Positions 24,076 to 32,603 of a stretch of DNA of 64,000 nt are shown piece after piece. Source of the stretch: Planctomycetota bacterium (lineage in GTDB: Bacteria; Planctomycetota; UBA1135; GCA-002686595). The stretch lies in assembly GCA_021413885.1 (NCBI GenBank), contig JAIOPM010000003.1, forward strand, positions 5,155-69,154, written 5' to 3'. The position numbers and the translations under genes were made by a program. The notes below the pieces were generated by a model. It saw only the letters and a program-made list of their open reading frames with translations, did not search any database and was not told the origin of the DNA. Positions within the stretch are counted from its first letter, which is position 1. Each line of letters begins with the position of its first letter.

Positions 24076-25296
24076 TCAGGGCATGTTGAAGTTGAGGACG
24101 TAGTTCACGACGTGCGGCGCGCCGATGAACGTGGCGGGCACGGTCGGCGAAGCGTTGCAGCTCGCGAGATCCTCGAACTGACGGCCGAGCGCGGCGCCGG
24201 TGAATTCGATCGCGGGGAAGCCGCCGATCGTCTCTGCGCCCTCGAACCATTCCGAGGTCGTCGCGCCGGTGCAACCGTCCTGATAGTTGAGGTAGCCGAA
24301 GTCGAAGAGCAACGTTTCCGGCCCGGGATACGTGTTCGGGCTGGTCCACGCGCCGAGGCGTTTCTGGCTGAGCAGACCGAGCGGGCTCGGAGTGATCACC
24401 GTGCCGCACACGCCGTTCGCGTTGACCGCGGCAAGGTTGTATTGACCCGCGCCGGCCGAGGTGCACATGCAGATGTCGGCGACCGGATTGAAGTTACCGG
24501 TCACGGGCTCCTCGAAGCTGCAGATCATCGGGAGCATGCCCCAGTTGTTGCGGCGCACGGCGGTCTGAATGATCGGACCGTTGCTGATCAGCGGGTTGGT
24601 GCTGGACACCACGAAGCCCGCGCTAGGCCCGAGGAACGTGAACGAACGCGTCGGGTGATAACCGGTCGCCGGCGCCGGACGGACGGTGCCGAGCGCGTGG
24701 TGAACGCCGTCGCACTCGTGCGTCACCATCCACGAGACTTGCCACGTGTTGTTGGTGCAGTCGAACGCGTAGTCGATGTAGCCGGTGAAGTAGACGCCTT
24801 GCGTGAACGGCTGACAGGCCGGACGGTAGAGCGGATTCGTCGGCAGGCTGCTCGTCGGGATCATGTCGCCGTTGACGTTGAAGCGCCACACCGTGAGGTT
24901 GACGGTGCCGGCGATCGACGACTCTTGCCAATTGCGCGAGTAGTAGGCGTTCATCGAACCGTTCCAGAGCGTGTTCATCAGGCCGCACTGACGGATGCGC
25001 AGCTTGATGTCGTACGCCCCGCACACGAACGCGCCGCCGCCCTGCTTCGGAACCGGCACGCCGATCCGTGCGCACAACTGCACGTTCGCGATCGGCTTGC
25101 ACTGGTCGAAGACGACGAAGCGCGCGGTCTGCTGCGGCATCACCGGGAACACCGGCAACGTCGGGAAGGTCGGCAGGCAACACGGCCCGCCGTCGAGCCC
25201 GTCGGGCAGACATTGGGCGCGCACCGGCGCGGCGAGGAACGCGAGGGAACAGAGACCCGCGAGGGCGAGGGCTCGGATCGAGGTACGAGGACGCAT
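24076..25296 (-). CDS. Secreted protein of unknown function
   Basis: The product is 406 aa with a clear signal peptide (SIRALALAGLCSLAFLAAPVRA) and about ten cysteines in the mature part. It is rich in Asn, Thr, Pro and aromatic residues, with no membrane helix. I do not recognise the family. The overall look (aromatic-rich, disulfide-containing, many short beta segments such as GVYFTGYIDYAFDCTNNTWQ) fits extracellular planctomycete proteins. An AGGAG-like ribosome-binding site (GGAGAAG) lies about 5 nt before the ATG. It is followed by its own terminator and so is monocistronic. Confidence 0.75.
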   Translation of the reverse strand: MRPRTSIRALALAGLCSLAFLAAPVRAQCLPDGLDGGPCCLPTFPTLPVFPVMPQQTARFVVFDQCKPIANVQLCARIGVPVPKQGGGAFVCGAYDIKLRIRQCGLMNTLWNGSMNAYYSRNWQESSIAGTVNLTVWRFNVNGDMIPTSSLPTNPLYRPACQPFTQGVYFTGYIDYAFDCTNNTWQVSWMVTHECDGVHHALGTVRPAPATGYHPTRSFTFLGPSAGFVVSSTNPLISNGPIIQTAVRRNNWGMLPMICSFEEPVTGNFNPVADICMCTSAGAGQYNLAAVNANGVCGTVITPSPLGLLSQKRLGAWTSPNTYPGPETLLFDFGYLNYQDGCTGATTSEWFEGAETIGGFPAIEFTGAALGRQFEDLASCNASPTVPATFIGAPHVVNYVLNFNMP

Positions 25297-25440
25297 TGTT
25301 CTTCTCCGGAGACTTGGGGAGGTGGAGGACGGCGGAACAGCCGTCTAGTGACGCGAGAGAGCGCGAGTGGACTCCCTTCTCCGAAATCGCGCAAGGCGAG
25401 CCGCGGCGAAGGCGCGCCGATCCCGTAGCCTGCCCGGCGC

Positions 25441-25881
25441 GTGGTCGCTGCAAAACGGATCTCGGTGCTGGCGACCCTTGCGGCGATCGCGGCGCTCGTT
25501 CGCCTGATCCTGACCGACCGCGTGTTCGGCACGGGCCCGATCTCGATCGGCCTCCAGGTCGCCGCGGCCGCGTTCATGCTCTGGGCGCGGATCACGTTCG
25601 GAAGACGCAGCTTCCACGCCGCCGCGAATCCGACGCAGGGCGAGCTCGTGACGCACGGTCCGTACGCGCTCGTCCGCAATCCGATCTACCTGTCGGTGAT
25701 CGTCTTCACGTGGGCCGCGGTGGCGACCCACCTCGGCGTCGAAACCGTGCTGCTCGGACTCGCGATCACCGCCGGCATGGTGGTGCGCGCGCTGATCGAA
25801 GAGCGCTTGTTGCGCGCCGCGTATCCCGCGTACGCCGACTATGCGCGGCGCGTCCGACGCTTCGTGCCGTTCGTGTTCTGA
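25441..25881 (+). CDS. Isoprenylcysteine carboxyl methyltransferase-family membrane protein
   Basis: The product is 146 aa from a GTG start, with three to four membrane helices. It contains the conserved segment LVTHGPYALVRNPIYLSVIV (HGPY-x-x-x-RNP) and the C-terminal EERLLRAAYPAYADYARR motif. These are shared by the ICMT/PEMT-like family, in which they build the SAM-binding pocket at the membrane face. The substrate in bacteria is generally unknown (lipid or small lipophilic alcohol, thiol or amine). It is monocistronic and convergent with the CsbD-like gene. Confidence 0.85.
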   Translation: MVAAKRISVLATLAAIAALVRLILTDRVFGTGPISIGLQVAAAAFMLWARITFGRRSFHAAANPTQGELVTHGPYALVRNPIYLSVIVFTWAAVATHLGVETVLLGLAITAGMVVRALIEERLLRAAYPAYADYARRVRRFVPFVF

Positions 25882-25898
25882 CGCGACGTCGTCGGTCC

Positions 25899-26090
25899 CT
25901 AACGGCGCTTCGGCTTGCGCGCGTCCTTGATCGCTTCCTTGACGTCGCCGAGGCGTTGTTGGGCCTTGCCTTCGATCTGCTTGGCGATGCCGGCGACTTG
26001 CTGCTTGCGGCTGCCGACGAGCTTGCCGGTCACGCGTTGGATCTTGCCCACCGAGCGCTTCGCGGCGCCCTTCGCTTGGTCCTTGTTCAT
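25899..26090 (-). CDS. CsbD-like small stress protein
   Basis: The product is 63 aa, Lys/Gln-rich and without hydrophobic segments. It shows the family pattern MNKDQAKGAAKRSVGKIQRV followed by TGKLVG and repeated GKAQQRLGDVK. CsbD-like proteins are general-stress proteins of unknown biochemical role, often predicted to be disordered. The ATG at 26090 matches the family N-terminus exactly; the frame upstream of it is Arg/Pro/Ser-rich and not protein-like. Confidence 0.85.
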   Translation of the reverse strand: MNKDQAKGAAKRSVGKIQRVTGKLVGSRKQQVAGIAKQIEGKAQQRLGDVKEAIKDARKPKRR

Positions 26091-26251
26091 TGCGGTGCTT
26101 TCGTTTTCGGTCCGAGGAGTCGTGAAGAGGCCACCGTAGGGACCCCGCCGACCGACGAGCATCGGGGAGTTCACCGATCGTCGCCGGGGAGAGTGGGTAC
26201 TGCGACAGCGGTCGGACGTCGTACGATGCGGACGAGGAGGACTTGCTCGCC

Positions 26252-27859
26252 ATGAACGCTCGCCGCGCAACTCGAGTCGTGCTCGCGCTCCTCGTCGCGC
26301 TCGCATTCATTCTGATCGCGTGGTGGAAACGCGAACGAGCGAACGACTCCTCCGCTTCGCCGCCCGCCGCGGCGCACGCGCCGAGCGAAAGCCTCGCAGC
26401 GTCCGACTTTCATTCGCCGGAACCCGTCGCACTGCGCAGTCCCGCGGAAGTGGCCGCGGAATCGCAAACGCCCGAAGTGGTCTTCGTGGCGTCCGACGCG
26501 GCACCTCCGATCCCGATTCGTCTCTACGGAGTCGTGCTTCCCGCGGAAGGCCGGAGTTCGCTGTCGCGCGCGCCGACGGTGCTGGTCACCGATCAGATGG
26601 GCGTCATGGTGACGTCGGAAGCGGATGCCCGAGGCAGCTACTCGGTCTCCGACCTCGCGCCCGGTCGCCACTGGGTCCAGGTCTATTCGTCGGCGGACGG
26701 CAACGCGCGCGTCGTCGTCGACCTCGAACGCGCGACGCCCGAGCGGCGCCTCGACCTTCCACTCGTGTTGCCGCCCGAGATCCTGGTCCGCGCCGTCGAC
26801 CGCGCGGGGCGACCGATCAACGGCTTCGACATGCTCGCCGTCGCGACCTTGGAGGCGCCGGGCGAGTGGCTCGAGGACCTCACCGGCGGCAGCAACAATC
26901 CGTTCGGCGTCGGCCACTTCTGGCAGAGCGGTTACGGCGGACCGCAATTGCCCGACGGCTTCATCGGTCGCGTGTTGCTCGACGTCGAGCCGCCGGTCTT
27001 CCTCAGCCTGGTCCACTACCAACGCGTCGTCGCGACGCAGCGCGTCGACAAGGGACAGAAGGAAGTCGAGTTCGTACTCGACCGCGATGCGCCTGTGCTT
27101 CAGACAGCGAGCTTGCGCTTCCGCCTGATCGACGCGGAGTCGAACGCGGTGATCGCCGCGACGATGGTTTCGATTTCGGGCACGGGCTCGCGCTTGCTTC
27201 GGCCGACCGACGGCGTCGTCAACGCGGTCGGCCTCGCGCCGGGCCTGTACGAAATCTCGGCTCGCGCGCAAGGTCACGAGCGCCTCGACCGACGTCTTCG
27301 CCTCGAAGCGGGAAGCGAGAACGATCTCGGCGACGTGCCGCTCGGACGCGAGTGTTGGATCACCGGCAACGTCGTCGACACCGAAGGCAACTGCGTGCAG
27401 CAGAAACTCACCGTCGCGCACGTCGATCGCGCGACCGGCTTGCCGCTTCCGGCGTTGGTCATTCGGGGAATCGAGGTCGAGGACGACGGCTCGTTCCTCA
27501 TCAGCGGACTTTCGCGCGACGTCTACGCGCTGCGCTGCGGCGGCCGCGACGGCACGTGGGCCGAGACGACCACGTTCATCGATGTCACCGAAGGCTCGGT
27601 CGACGGCGTGCGGATCGAACTCGCGGTCGGAGTGCCGGTGGTCCTGTCGGCCGCGGACGAACGTTGGAGTTCGGCGCGCTTCCGGATCTTCGACGCGAAC
27701 AAGGCGTTCGTGCTGAGCACCCGCTTCTGGTTCCACGCGCCGCAACGTGTGCTGCTCGCGCCGGGTCGCTACACGCTCGAGACCACGCTCGCCGGCGCCG
27801 AACCGAAGCGCGTCGAATTCACGCTCGAGCACGAGCCGTTGTTCCTCTCGCTGCCCTGA
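26252..27859 (+). CDS. Membrane-anchored protein with carboxypeptidase-regulatory-like domains
   Basis: The product is 535 aa. An N-terminal membrane anchor (about residues 6-25) is followed by a short Ala/Ser-rich linker and several beta-sandwich modules. These resemble carboxypeptidase regulatory-like or PEGA domains, with the usual D-x-x-G-x-[Y/F]-x-[V/I] turns (DARGSYSVSDLAPGRHWVQV, VVNAVGLAPGLYEISARA, DGSFLISGLSRDVYALRC). No catalytic motif was seen; a binding or structural role outside the inner membrane is likely. A GAGGAGG ribosome-binding site (26234-26240) favours the ATG at 26252; a TTG at 26243 would be too close. It is monocistronic. Confidence 0.75.
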   Translation: MNARRATRVVLALLVALAFILIAWWKRERANDSSASPPAAAHAPSESLAASDFHSPEPVALRSPAEVAAESQTPEVVFVASDAAPPIPIRLYGVVLPAEGRSSLSRAPTVLVTDQMGVMVTSEADARGSYSVSDLAPGRHWVQVYSSADGNARVVVDLERATPERRLDLPLVLPPEILVRAVDRAGRPINGFDMLAVATLEAPGEWLEDLTGGSNNPFGVGHFWQSGYGGPQLPDGFIGRVLLDVEPPVFLSLVHYQRVVATQRVDKGQKEVEFVLDRDAPVLQTASLRFRLIDAESNAVIAATMVSISGTGSRLLRPTDGVVNAVGLAPGLYEISARAQGHERLDRRLRLEAGSENDLGDVPLGRECWITGNVVDTEGNCVQQKLTVAHVDRATGLPLPALVIRGIEVEDDGSFLISGLSRDVYALRCGGRDGTWAETTTFIDVTEGSVDGVRIELAVGVPVVLSAADERWSSARFRIFDANKAFVLSTRFWFHAPQRVLLAPGRYTLETTLAGAEPKRVEFTLEHEPLFLSLP

Positions 27860-27976
27860 AAGCGCCGCCGCGCGCGCCATGAGCGCCGCGTCGAAATCCG
27901 TATCGGAGAGCCCTCGCCGTCGACGTCGCGTCGTCGTACCGTCTCTATTCTCTCGCTCCTCAATCAGGATTCTCCC

Positions 27977-28474
27977 ATGCCGAAGATCATTGAAAGAACT
28001 CGTCGTACACCCGAACAACGCATCGCCGATCTCCAGGCCAAGATCGAAGCGATCAAACACAAAGCGGAACGCGCGAAGGTCAAACGCAATCCGGCGCTCC
28101 GTCATATGAGCGCTGCGATGAAGTCCGTGGAAAAGGCGCAGGCCGAGACGCAGGACGTGGCGACTCGCAAAGCGCTCGACGAGGTCCGCGCGACCTTGAG
28201 CGCGACGCTCGCATTGAACGGCGTCGTCGTGGCTCGCGGCTCGGCGCCGCGCGTCCGACGCACGGGGGGCGCGGGGGGCACCGACGCATCGGACCTGCCC
28301 GACAAGTTGCTCGCCTACGTCAAGGCGCATCCGGGTCAACGCGGCGAGGAGATCGCGGCCGCGCTCGACACCGACACCTATTCGATGCGGCCGTCGATGA
28401 AGCGCTTGATCGAAGCCGGCGACGTCCGCACGCAAGGCAAGAACCGCGGCATGCGGTACTTCGTCGGCGCCTGA
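27977..28474 (+). CDS. Hypothetical protein with coiled N-terminus and winged-helix-like C-terminus
   Basis: The product is 165 aa, basic and cytoplasmic. Residues 10-75 are a Lys/Ala/Glu-rich helical, probably coiled-coil segment (RIADLQAKIEAIKHKAERAK). After a Gly-rich linker, residues about 105-165 look like a winged helix: helix LPDKLLAYVKAHPG, helix RGEEIAAALDTD, recognition helix MRPSMKRLIEAGDV and a short wing (QGKNRGMRYFVG). This suggests a nucleic-acid-binding protein. I cannot name a family. A decayed copy of the C-terminal domain lies at 17004-17081. It is followed by a strong hairpin. Confidence 0.7.
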   Translation: MPKIIERTRRTPEQRIADLQAKIEAIKHKAERAKVKRNPALRHMSAAMKSVEKAQAETQDVATRKALDEVRATLSATLALNGVVVARGSAPRVRRTGGAGGTDASDLPDKLLAYVKAHPGQRGEEIAAALDTDTYSMRPSMKRLIEAGDVRTQGKNRGMRYFVGA

Positions 28475-28487
28475 TTCGATCGAAGCT

Positions 28488-28513
28488 CGCGGCTCGCTTC
28501 TCGGCGAGCCGCG
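28488..28513 (+). terminator. Hairpin downstream of the winged-helix-like gene
   Basis: CGCGGCTCGC (28488-28497) and GCGAGCCGCG (28504-28513) pair perfectly around a TTCTCG loop, 13 nt after the stop codon. No T-run follows. It separates this gene from the sensor-kinase operon that starts at 28652. Confidence 0.6.
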
Positions 28514-28651
28514 CTCCCACCGCGCGGCCAATTCTTGGACGCGGGCGGCGGCGGCGGTCCGAGGCTCGGACTCGCTCGCACGCCGACCGCGCGGAAGCCG
28601 TCGGGACCCAGCGGCACCGCGTTTGCCTTCGGCGCGGCCTCGCGTTTCCCG

Positions 28652-30955
28652 ATGCATCTCCGCCAACGTCTGACCGTCGCCACGCTCTCGATCGTCGCCG
28701 TCATGGGCGTAGTCGGGTTGGTGTCGATGCGGATCAACCGCGACATCCAGACCGACGTCGAGGACTTGGCGCGGACCGCGGATCTGCCGCTCGACCCGGC
28801 GACGATCGGGGGCCAAGCGCTCGCGATCGAAGGTCGGCCCGGGCCGGACGGTGAGTTCGTCGCAACCGCGCTCGAACGTCTTCCGGCGACGCGGCGACCG
28901 AAGTTGCGCGGCGCCGTGGAGGCGATCGAGCTCCCGTCGCGCACCGTGCGCCTGCTCGGACGCGCGATCCGGATCGACGCGAACACCGAGTTCTCGCCGT
29001 CCGCCGGCGGCGCCACGTCCTTCGAGGCGTTGCGACTCGGCGCGCGGGTCGAGATCTCCGCCCGCATCGACGCCGATGGAGACTGGGTCGCACGCAAGGT
29101 CGAGACCGGAGCGATCAAACGCACCGACAAAGTGAAAGGCACGATCTCCGCGGTCGCCGTGCGGCCGAACGGCGTCCGTCGCCTCGAGATCGACGGCCTC
29201 GGGATCGTCGTCGGTGCGAACCTGCGCGTGCGCACGCCGCGCGGACCGCTCTATCGCATGGAGAGCGCGATGCAGATGACGTTGGCGGTGCAGGAGTGCC
29301 TCGCCGCGTCGCACGAGCTCGTCAAGGAGCGCTTCCGCGACCGCGAGGTCGCCGCGCGCGGCGAGAGCGAACCGTCGGCCGCGCGGCACATGCTGCTCGA
29401 GGAACTCGAGGACCGCGTGCTCGACGGCTACGAAACGTTCGCCGAATACCTGGACGAGAGCCGCGCCTCGGAGCGAGCGGAGCCGTCGGAACCTGAGAGC
29501 GACGTCGAGTGGCTCGCGCCGCTCGAAGCTCGCCGCGCGACGTTCGAAGCCGAGGTACGCGCGTTGATCGCCGAGGCGGCGCTCGACGTCGACGCCGCCG
29601 AACGCAGACTCAAGGAACGCATCGAGCCGTTCCTGCGCACCGAGATCCAGCCGCGCGCCCACGCGTATCACCGCCGCACCGAGGAATCGCTGTCCGAGCA
29701 ACTCGAGGCGATCGCCCGTCGTTCGTCCGACGCGGCGCGCGCGGAGCTCGCGACCAACGGCGCGGGTCTGGTGCTCGCGCTCGCGCTCGGCTTGGTCGTT
29801 TCACGCTCGATCTCGCGTCCGCTCGTCGCGTTGACGAACGCGGCTCGCGAAGTCGGTCGCGGCCGGCTCGAGACCCGTGTCGCGGTCGAGTCGACGGACG
29901 AAGTCGGGATCCTCGCGCACTCCTTCAATCGCATGGCGGAGGAGCTCGCGGCCTCGACGGTGTCGGTCGACAAGTTGAGCGGCGTGATCGACTCGATGGC
30001 GGGCGCGTTGCTGTTGCTCGCGCCCGACGGACGGATCACGCGCGTCAACCCGGCGGCGCTCGCGCTGCTCGGCTACGACGAATTCGAATTGCTCGAGCGG
30101 CCGCTCGCGTCGCTCTCGCCGAACGACGGCGGCGAGGACGCGCTCGCGTCGATGGAGCGCGGCTCGATCACGAGCCTCGAACGGCGCTTCCTCCGTCGCG
30201 ACGGCGCCGAAGTTCCGGTCGCGTTCTCCGGCGCGGTGCTGCGCGACTCGGGCGGCGCCGTGCGCGGCTACGTCTGCCTCGCGCAGGATCTGTCGGCGCG
30301 CAAACGGATGGAGCAAGAACTGCGTCGCTCGCTCGCCGAGAAGGAACTGTTGCTGCGCGAAGTCCACCATCGCGTGAAGAACAACCTGCAAGTGGTGTCG
30401 AGCTTGCTCGCCATTCAATCGAGCTCGATCACCGACACGCCTTCGCTCGAACGTTTCCAGGAGAGCCAGGACCGGATCCACGCGTTGGTGTTCGTCCACG
30501 ACCTGCTCTATTCGAGCCGCAAGGTCGCGAGCATCGATCTCTCGCCCTACCTGCAACTCCTCGCGTCGCGCTTGAAGGAGTCCTACTCGCTCGCGCCCGA
30601 CCGCGTGCGGCTCTCGGTCGACGTCGAGGAATTGACGCTCGACATCGATCGCGCGCAGGCGTGCGGCTTGATCGTCAACGAGCTGGTCACCAACGCCTTC
30701 AAGCACGCGTTCCCGAACGGACGCGGCGGCTGCGTGCAGTTGAACTGCCGTCTCTCGCCGGCCGGCGACGTCGTGCTCGAAGTGCGCGACGACGGCTCCG
30801 GTTCGGTGCGCGCGCACGGCGGCGTGCGTTCGATCGGCCTCGAGCTCGTCGAGACGCTCGCCGCTCAACTCGGCGGCCGCCTCGAGATCGACGGCAGCGA
30901 CGGCTCCGCGTACCGCATCGAGTTCCCCTACGAGGTCGTCGAACATGCAGCCTGA
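28652..30955 (+). CDS. Sensor histidine kinase (HisKA_2 type) with periplasmic DUF5666-like domains
   Basis: The product is 767 aa. TM1 lies at about 8-27. The periplasmic part begins with a region of about 110 residues (86-195) holding two DUF5666-like beta modules (LRGAVEAIELPSRTVRLLG, VEISARIDADGDWVARKVET, then GTISAVAVRPNGVRRLEIDG), followed by a long helical segment. TM2 is at about 370-388, HAMP at about 386-437 and PAS at about 440-545. The kinase has phospho-acceptor box EVHHRVKNNLQ (His572 or His573), N-box NELVTNAFKHA (676-686) and G-box DDGSG. The start at 28652 is preferred because it begins right before TM1; the frame is open to 28535. The stop overlaps the response-regulator gene by 11 nt, so the two form a two-component pair. 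Confidence 0.92.
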   Translation: MHLRQRLTVATLSIVAVMGVVGLVSMRINRDIQTDVEDLARTADLPLDPATIGGQALAIEGRPGPDGEFVATALERLPATRRPKLRGAVEAIELPSRTVRLLGRAIRIDANTEFSPSAGGATSFEALRLGARVEISARIDADGDWVARKVETGAIKRTDKVKGTISAVAVRPNGVRRLEIDGLGIVVGANLRVRTPRGPLYRMESAMQMTLAVQECLAASHELVKERFRDREVAARGESEPSAARHMLLEELEDRVLDGYETFAEYLDESRASERAEPSEPESDVEWLAPLEARRATFEAEVRALIAEAALDVDAAERRLKERIEPFLRTEIQPRAHAYHRRTEESLSEQLEAIARRSSDAARAELATNGAGLVLALALGLVVSRSISRPLVALTNAAREVGRGRLETRVAVESTDEVGILAHSFNRMAEELAASTVSVDKLSGVIDSMAGALLLLAPDGRITRVNPAALALLGYDEFELLERPLASLSPNDGGEDALASMERGSITSLERRFLRRDGAEVPVAFSGAVLRDSGGAVRGYVCLAQDLSARKRMEQELRRSLAEKELLLREVHHRVKNNLQVVSSLLAIQSSSITDTPSLERFQESQDRIHALVFVHDLLYSSRKVASIDLSPYLQLLASRLKESYSLAPDRVRLSVDVEELTLDIDRAQACGLIVNELVTNAFKHAFPNGRGGCVQLNCRLSPAGDVVLEVRDDGSGSVRAHGGVRSIGLELVETLAAQLGGRLEIDGSDGSAYRIEFPYEVVEHAA

Positions 30956-32585
30956 ACTCGAGTCGCGTCGCAAGGTCCTGATCGTCGAGGACGAGCACAT
31001 CGTGCGCATGCACCTGCGGCTCGTCGTCGAACAACTCGGCTACACGGTCTCCGGCGTCGCCGCGGATTCCGGCGAGGCGTTGCGCGCGGCGCGAGCGAAC
31101 GAACCGCACCTCGTCCTGATGGACGTGCGCTTGCCCGGCGCCGTCGACGGCATCGAGACCGCGCGCGAACTGCGCAAGCAACACGACGTCGCGGTCGTGT
31201 TCCTGACCGCGTACGGCGACGACGAATCGATCGCGCGCGCACAGGAGCTCGGCGCCGAGGGCTACATCGTCAAGCCGTTCAGCACTCCGCAACTGCGCGC
31301 GACGATCTCGAGCGCGCTGCGCGATCGCGCGCGACGCACGGCGTCCGGCGAGCCGGTTCACCCCACGACGCGCACCGCGCCCGCGCGCTTCGGCGCGGGG
31401 ACGCGGCTCGCGATCTTCTCGCACGACACGCTCGGGCTCGGTCACTTGCACCGTTCGATGAACATCGCGCGAGCACTGATCGCGCGGCATCCGGGGCTCT
31501 CGGTGCTGCTGTTGACCGGCTCGCCCGCGGTGCACCGTTACGCGCTGCCCGAAGGCGTCGACTACATCAAGTTGCCCGCGGTGCGCAAGGTCGCGGCGGA
31601 GGAGTACGAGGCTCGTTCGCTCGGCGTGTCCGGCGCGGGCGTGCTCGAGATGCGCAGCAACTTGATCCTGCGCTCGCTCGCCGACTATGCGCCCGACGTG
31701 TTGCTCGTCGATCACGCGCCGGTCGGAACGAAGGGCGAGATGCGGCCGGCGCTCGAATGGCTCGCGCGCAACCGACCGAGCTGCGTGAAGCTGCTCGGCC
31801 TGCGCGACGTGATCGACGATCCGACGTACGTGCGCGCGCAGTGGAGCGAACACGGCACGTACCGGGTGCTCGAGGAACTCTACGACCACATCCTGATCTA
31901 CGGCTGCCGCGAAGTGTTCGACCCGACGGAGGCCTACGCGTTTCCCGCGGCCGTCGCCGCGAAGACGACGTTCTGCCACTACGTGCCGGAGTTCCGACCG
32001 GGCGGCATCGAGGACGAAGCGCGCGCGATCGACACCGGCGGTCGGCGCCTCGTGACGGTGACGATCGGCGGCGGAGACGGCGGCGGCGAAACGGTGATCG
32101 GCAACTACCTCGCGATGCTGCGTCGCTTCCGCGAGCGCATCGACTTCGAGAGCGTCATCCTCTGCGGCCCGTTCCTCCCGCCCGACTTGCGCGCGCGCTT
32201 CGACGCGGAGATCCGCGACCTGCCCGCGCGTCTGCTCGACTTCGTTCCGTCGACCAGTCCCTATCTCGCGCGCGCCGACGTCGTCGTCTCGACGTGCGGC
32301 TACAACACGATGACGCAGAATCTCTCCTACGCGCGCCGCGCGTTGATCGTGCCGCGGGTGATGCATCGCCAGGAGCAATGGATCCGCGCGTCGCGGCTCG
32401 CCGATCTCGGTTTGATCGAGTGCCTCCATCCGGAACGCACGACGCCCGAGCGACTTTTCGACTCGATTCGCGCGCTGCTCGCCGATCCGCGCGAGCCCCT
32501 GACCGAAGCCCGCGCCGAAGGCCGCATCGCGCTCGACGGCGCCGAGCGCATCGCCGCGTTCTGCGGCGAGCTCGTGTTCCGGTGA
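30945..32585 (+). CDS. Response regulator fused to a COG4671-type glycosyltransferase
   Basis: The product is 546 aa. Residues 1-130 are a complete receiver domain: acidic pocket EDE (15-17), phospho-acceptor Asp60 (LMD), Thr88 and Lys110. No DNA-binding output follows. After a short Pro/Thr linker, residues about 153-546 are a GT-B glycosyltransferase of the predicted MurG/GT28-like type (IFSHDTLGLGHLHRSMNIAR, LLLTGSPAVHRY, LLVDHAPVGTKGEM, VTIGGGDGGGE, and nucleotide-sugar-site candidate STCGYNTMTQNLSYARRAL). Phosphorylation by the coupled sensor kinase could therefore gate a glycosylation step directly. It is convergent with the sigma-54 activator gene (18-nt gap). Confidence 0.9.
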   Translation: MQPELESRRKVLIVEDEHIVRMHLRLVVEQLGYTVSGVAADSGEALRAARANEPHLVLMDVRLPGAVDGIETARELRKQHDVAVVFLTAYGDDESIARAQELGAEGYIVKPFSTPQLRATISSALRDRARRTASGEPVHPTTRTAPARFGAGTRLAIFSHDTLGLGHLHRSMNIARALIARHPGLSVLLLTGSPAVHRYALPEGVDYIKLPAVRKVAAEEYEARSLGVSGAGVLEMRSNLILRSLADYAPDVLLVDHAPVGTKGEMRPALEWLARNRPSCVKLLGLRDVIDDPTYVRAQWSEHGTYRVLEELYDHILIYGCREVFDPTEAYAFPAAVAAKTTFCHYVPEFRPGGIEDEARAIDTGGRRLVTVTIGGGDGGGETVIGNYLAMLRRFRERIDFESVILCGPFLPPDLRARFDAEIRDLPARLLDFVPSTSPYLARADVVVSTCGYNTMTQNLSYARRALIVPRVMHRQEQWIRASRLADLGLIECLHPERTTPERLFDSIRALLADPREPLTEARAEGRIALDGAERIAAFCGELVFR

Positions 32586-32603
32586 CGCGAAGCCTCGTCG
32601 CGC

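Noticed and set aside
26171-29701. Very long minus-strand open frame (1176 codons)
   Set aside because: It runs antisense through three supported plus-strand genes and reads as Arg/Asp-rich shadow sequence.
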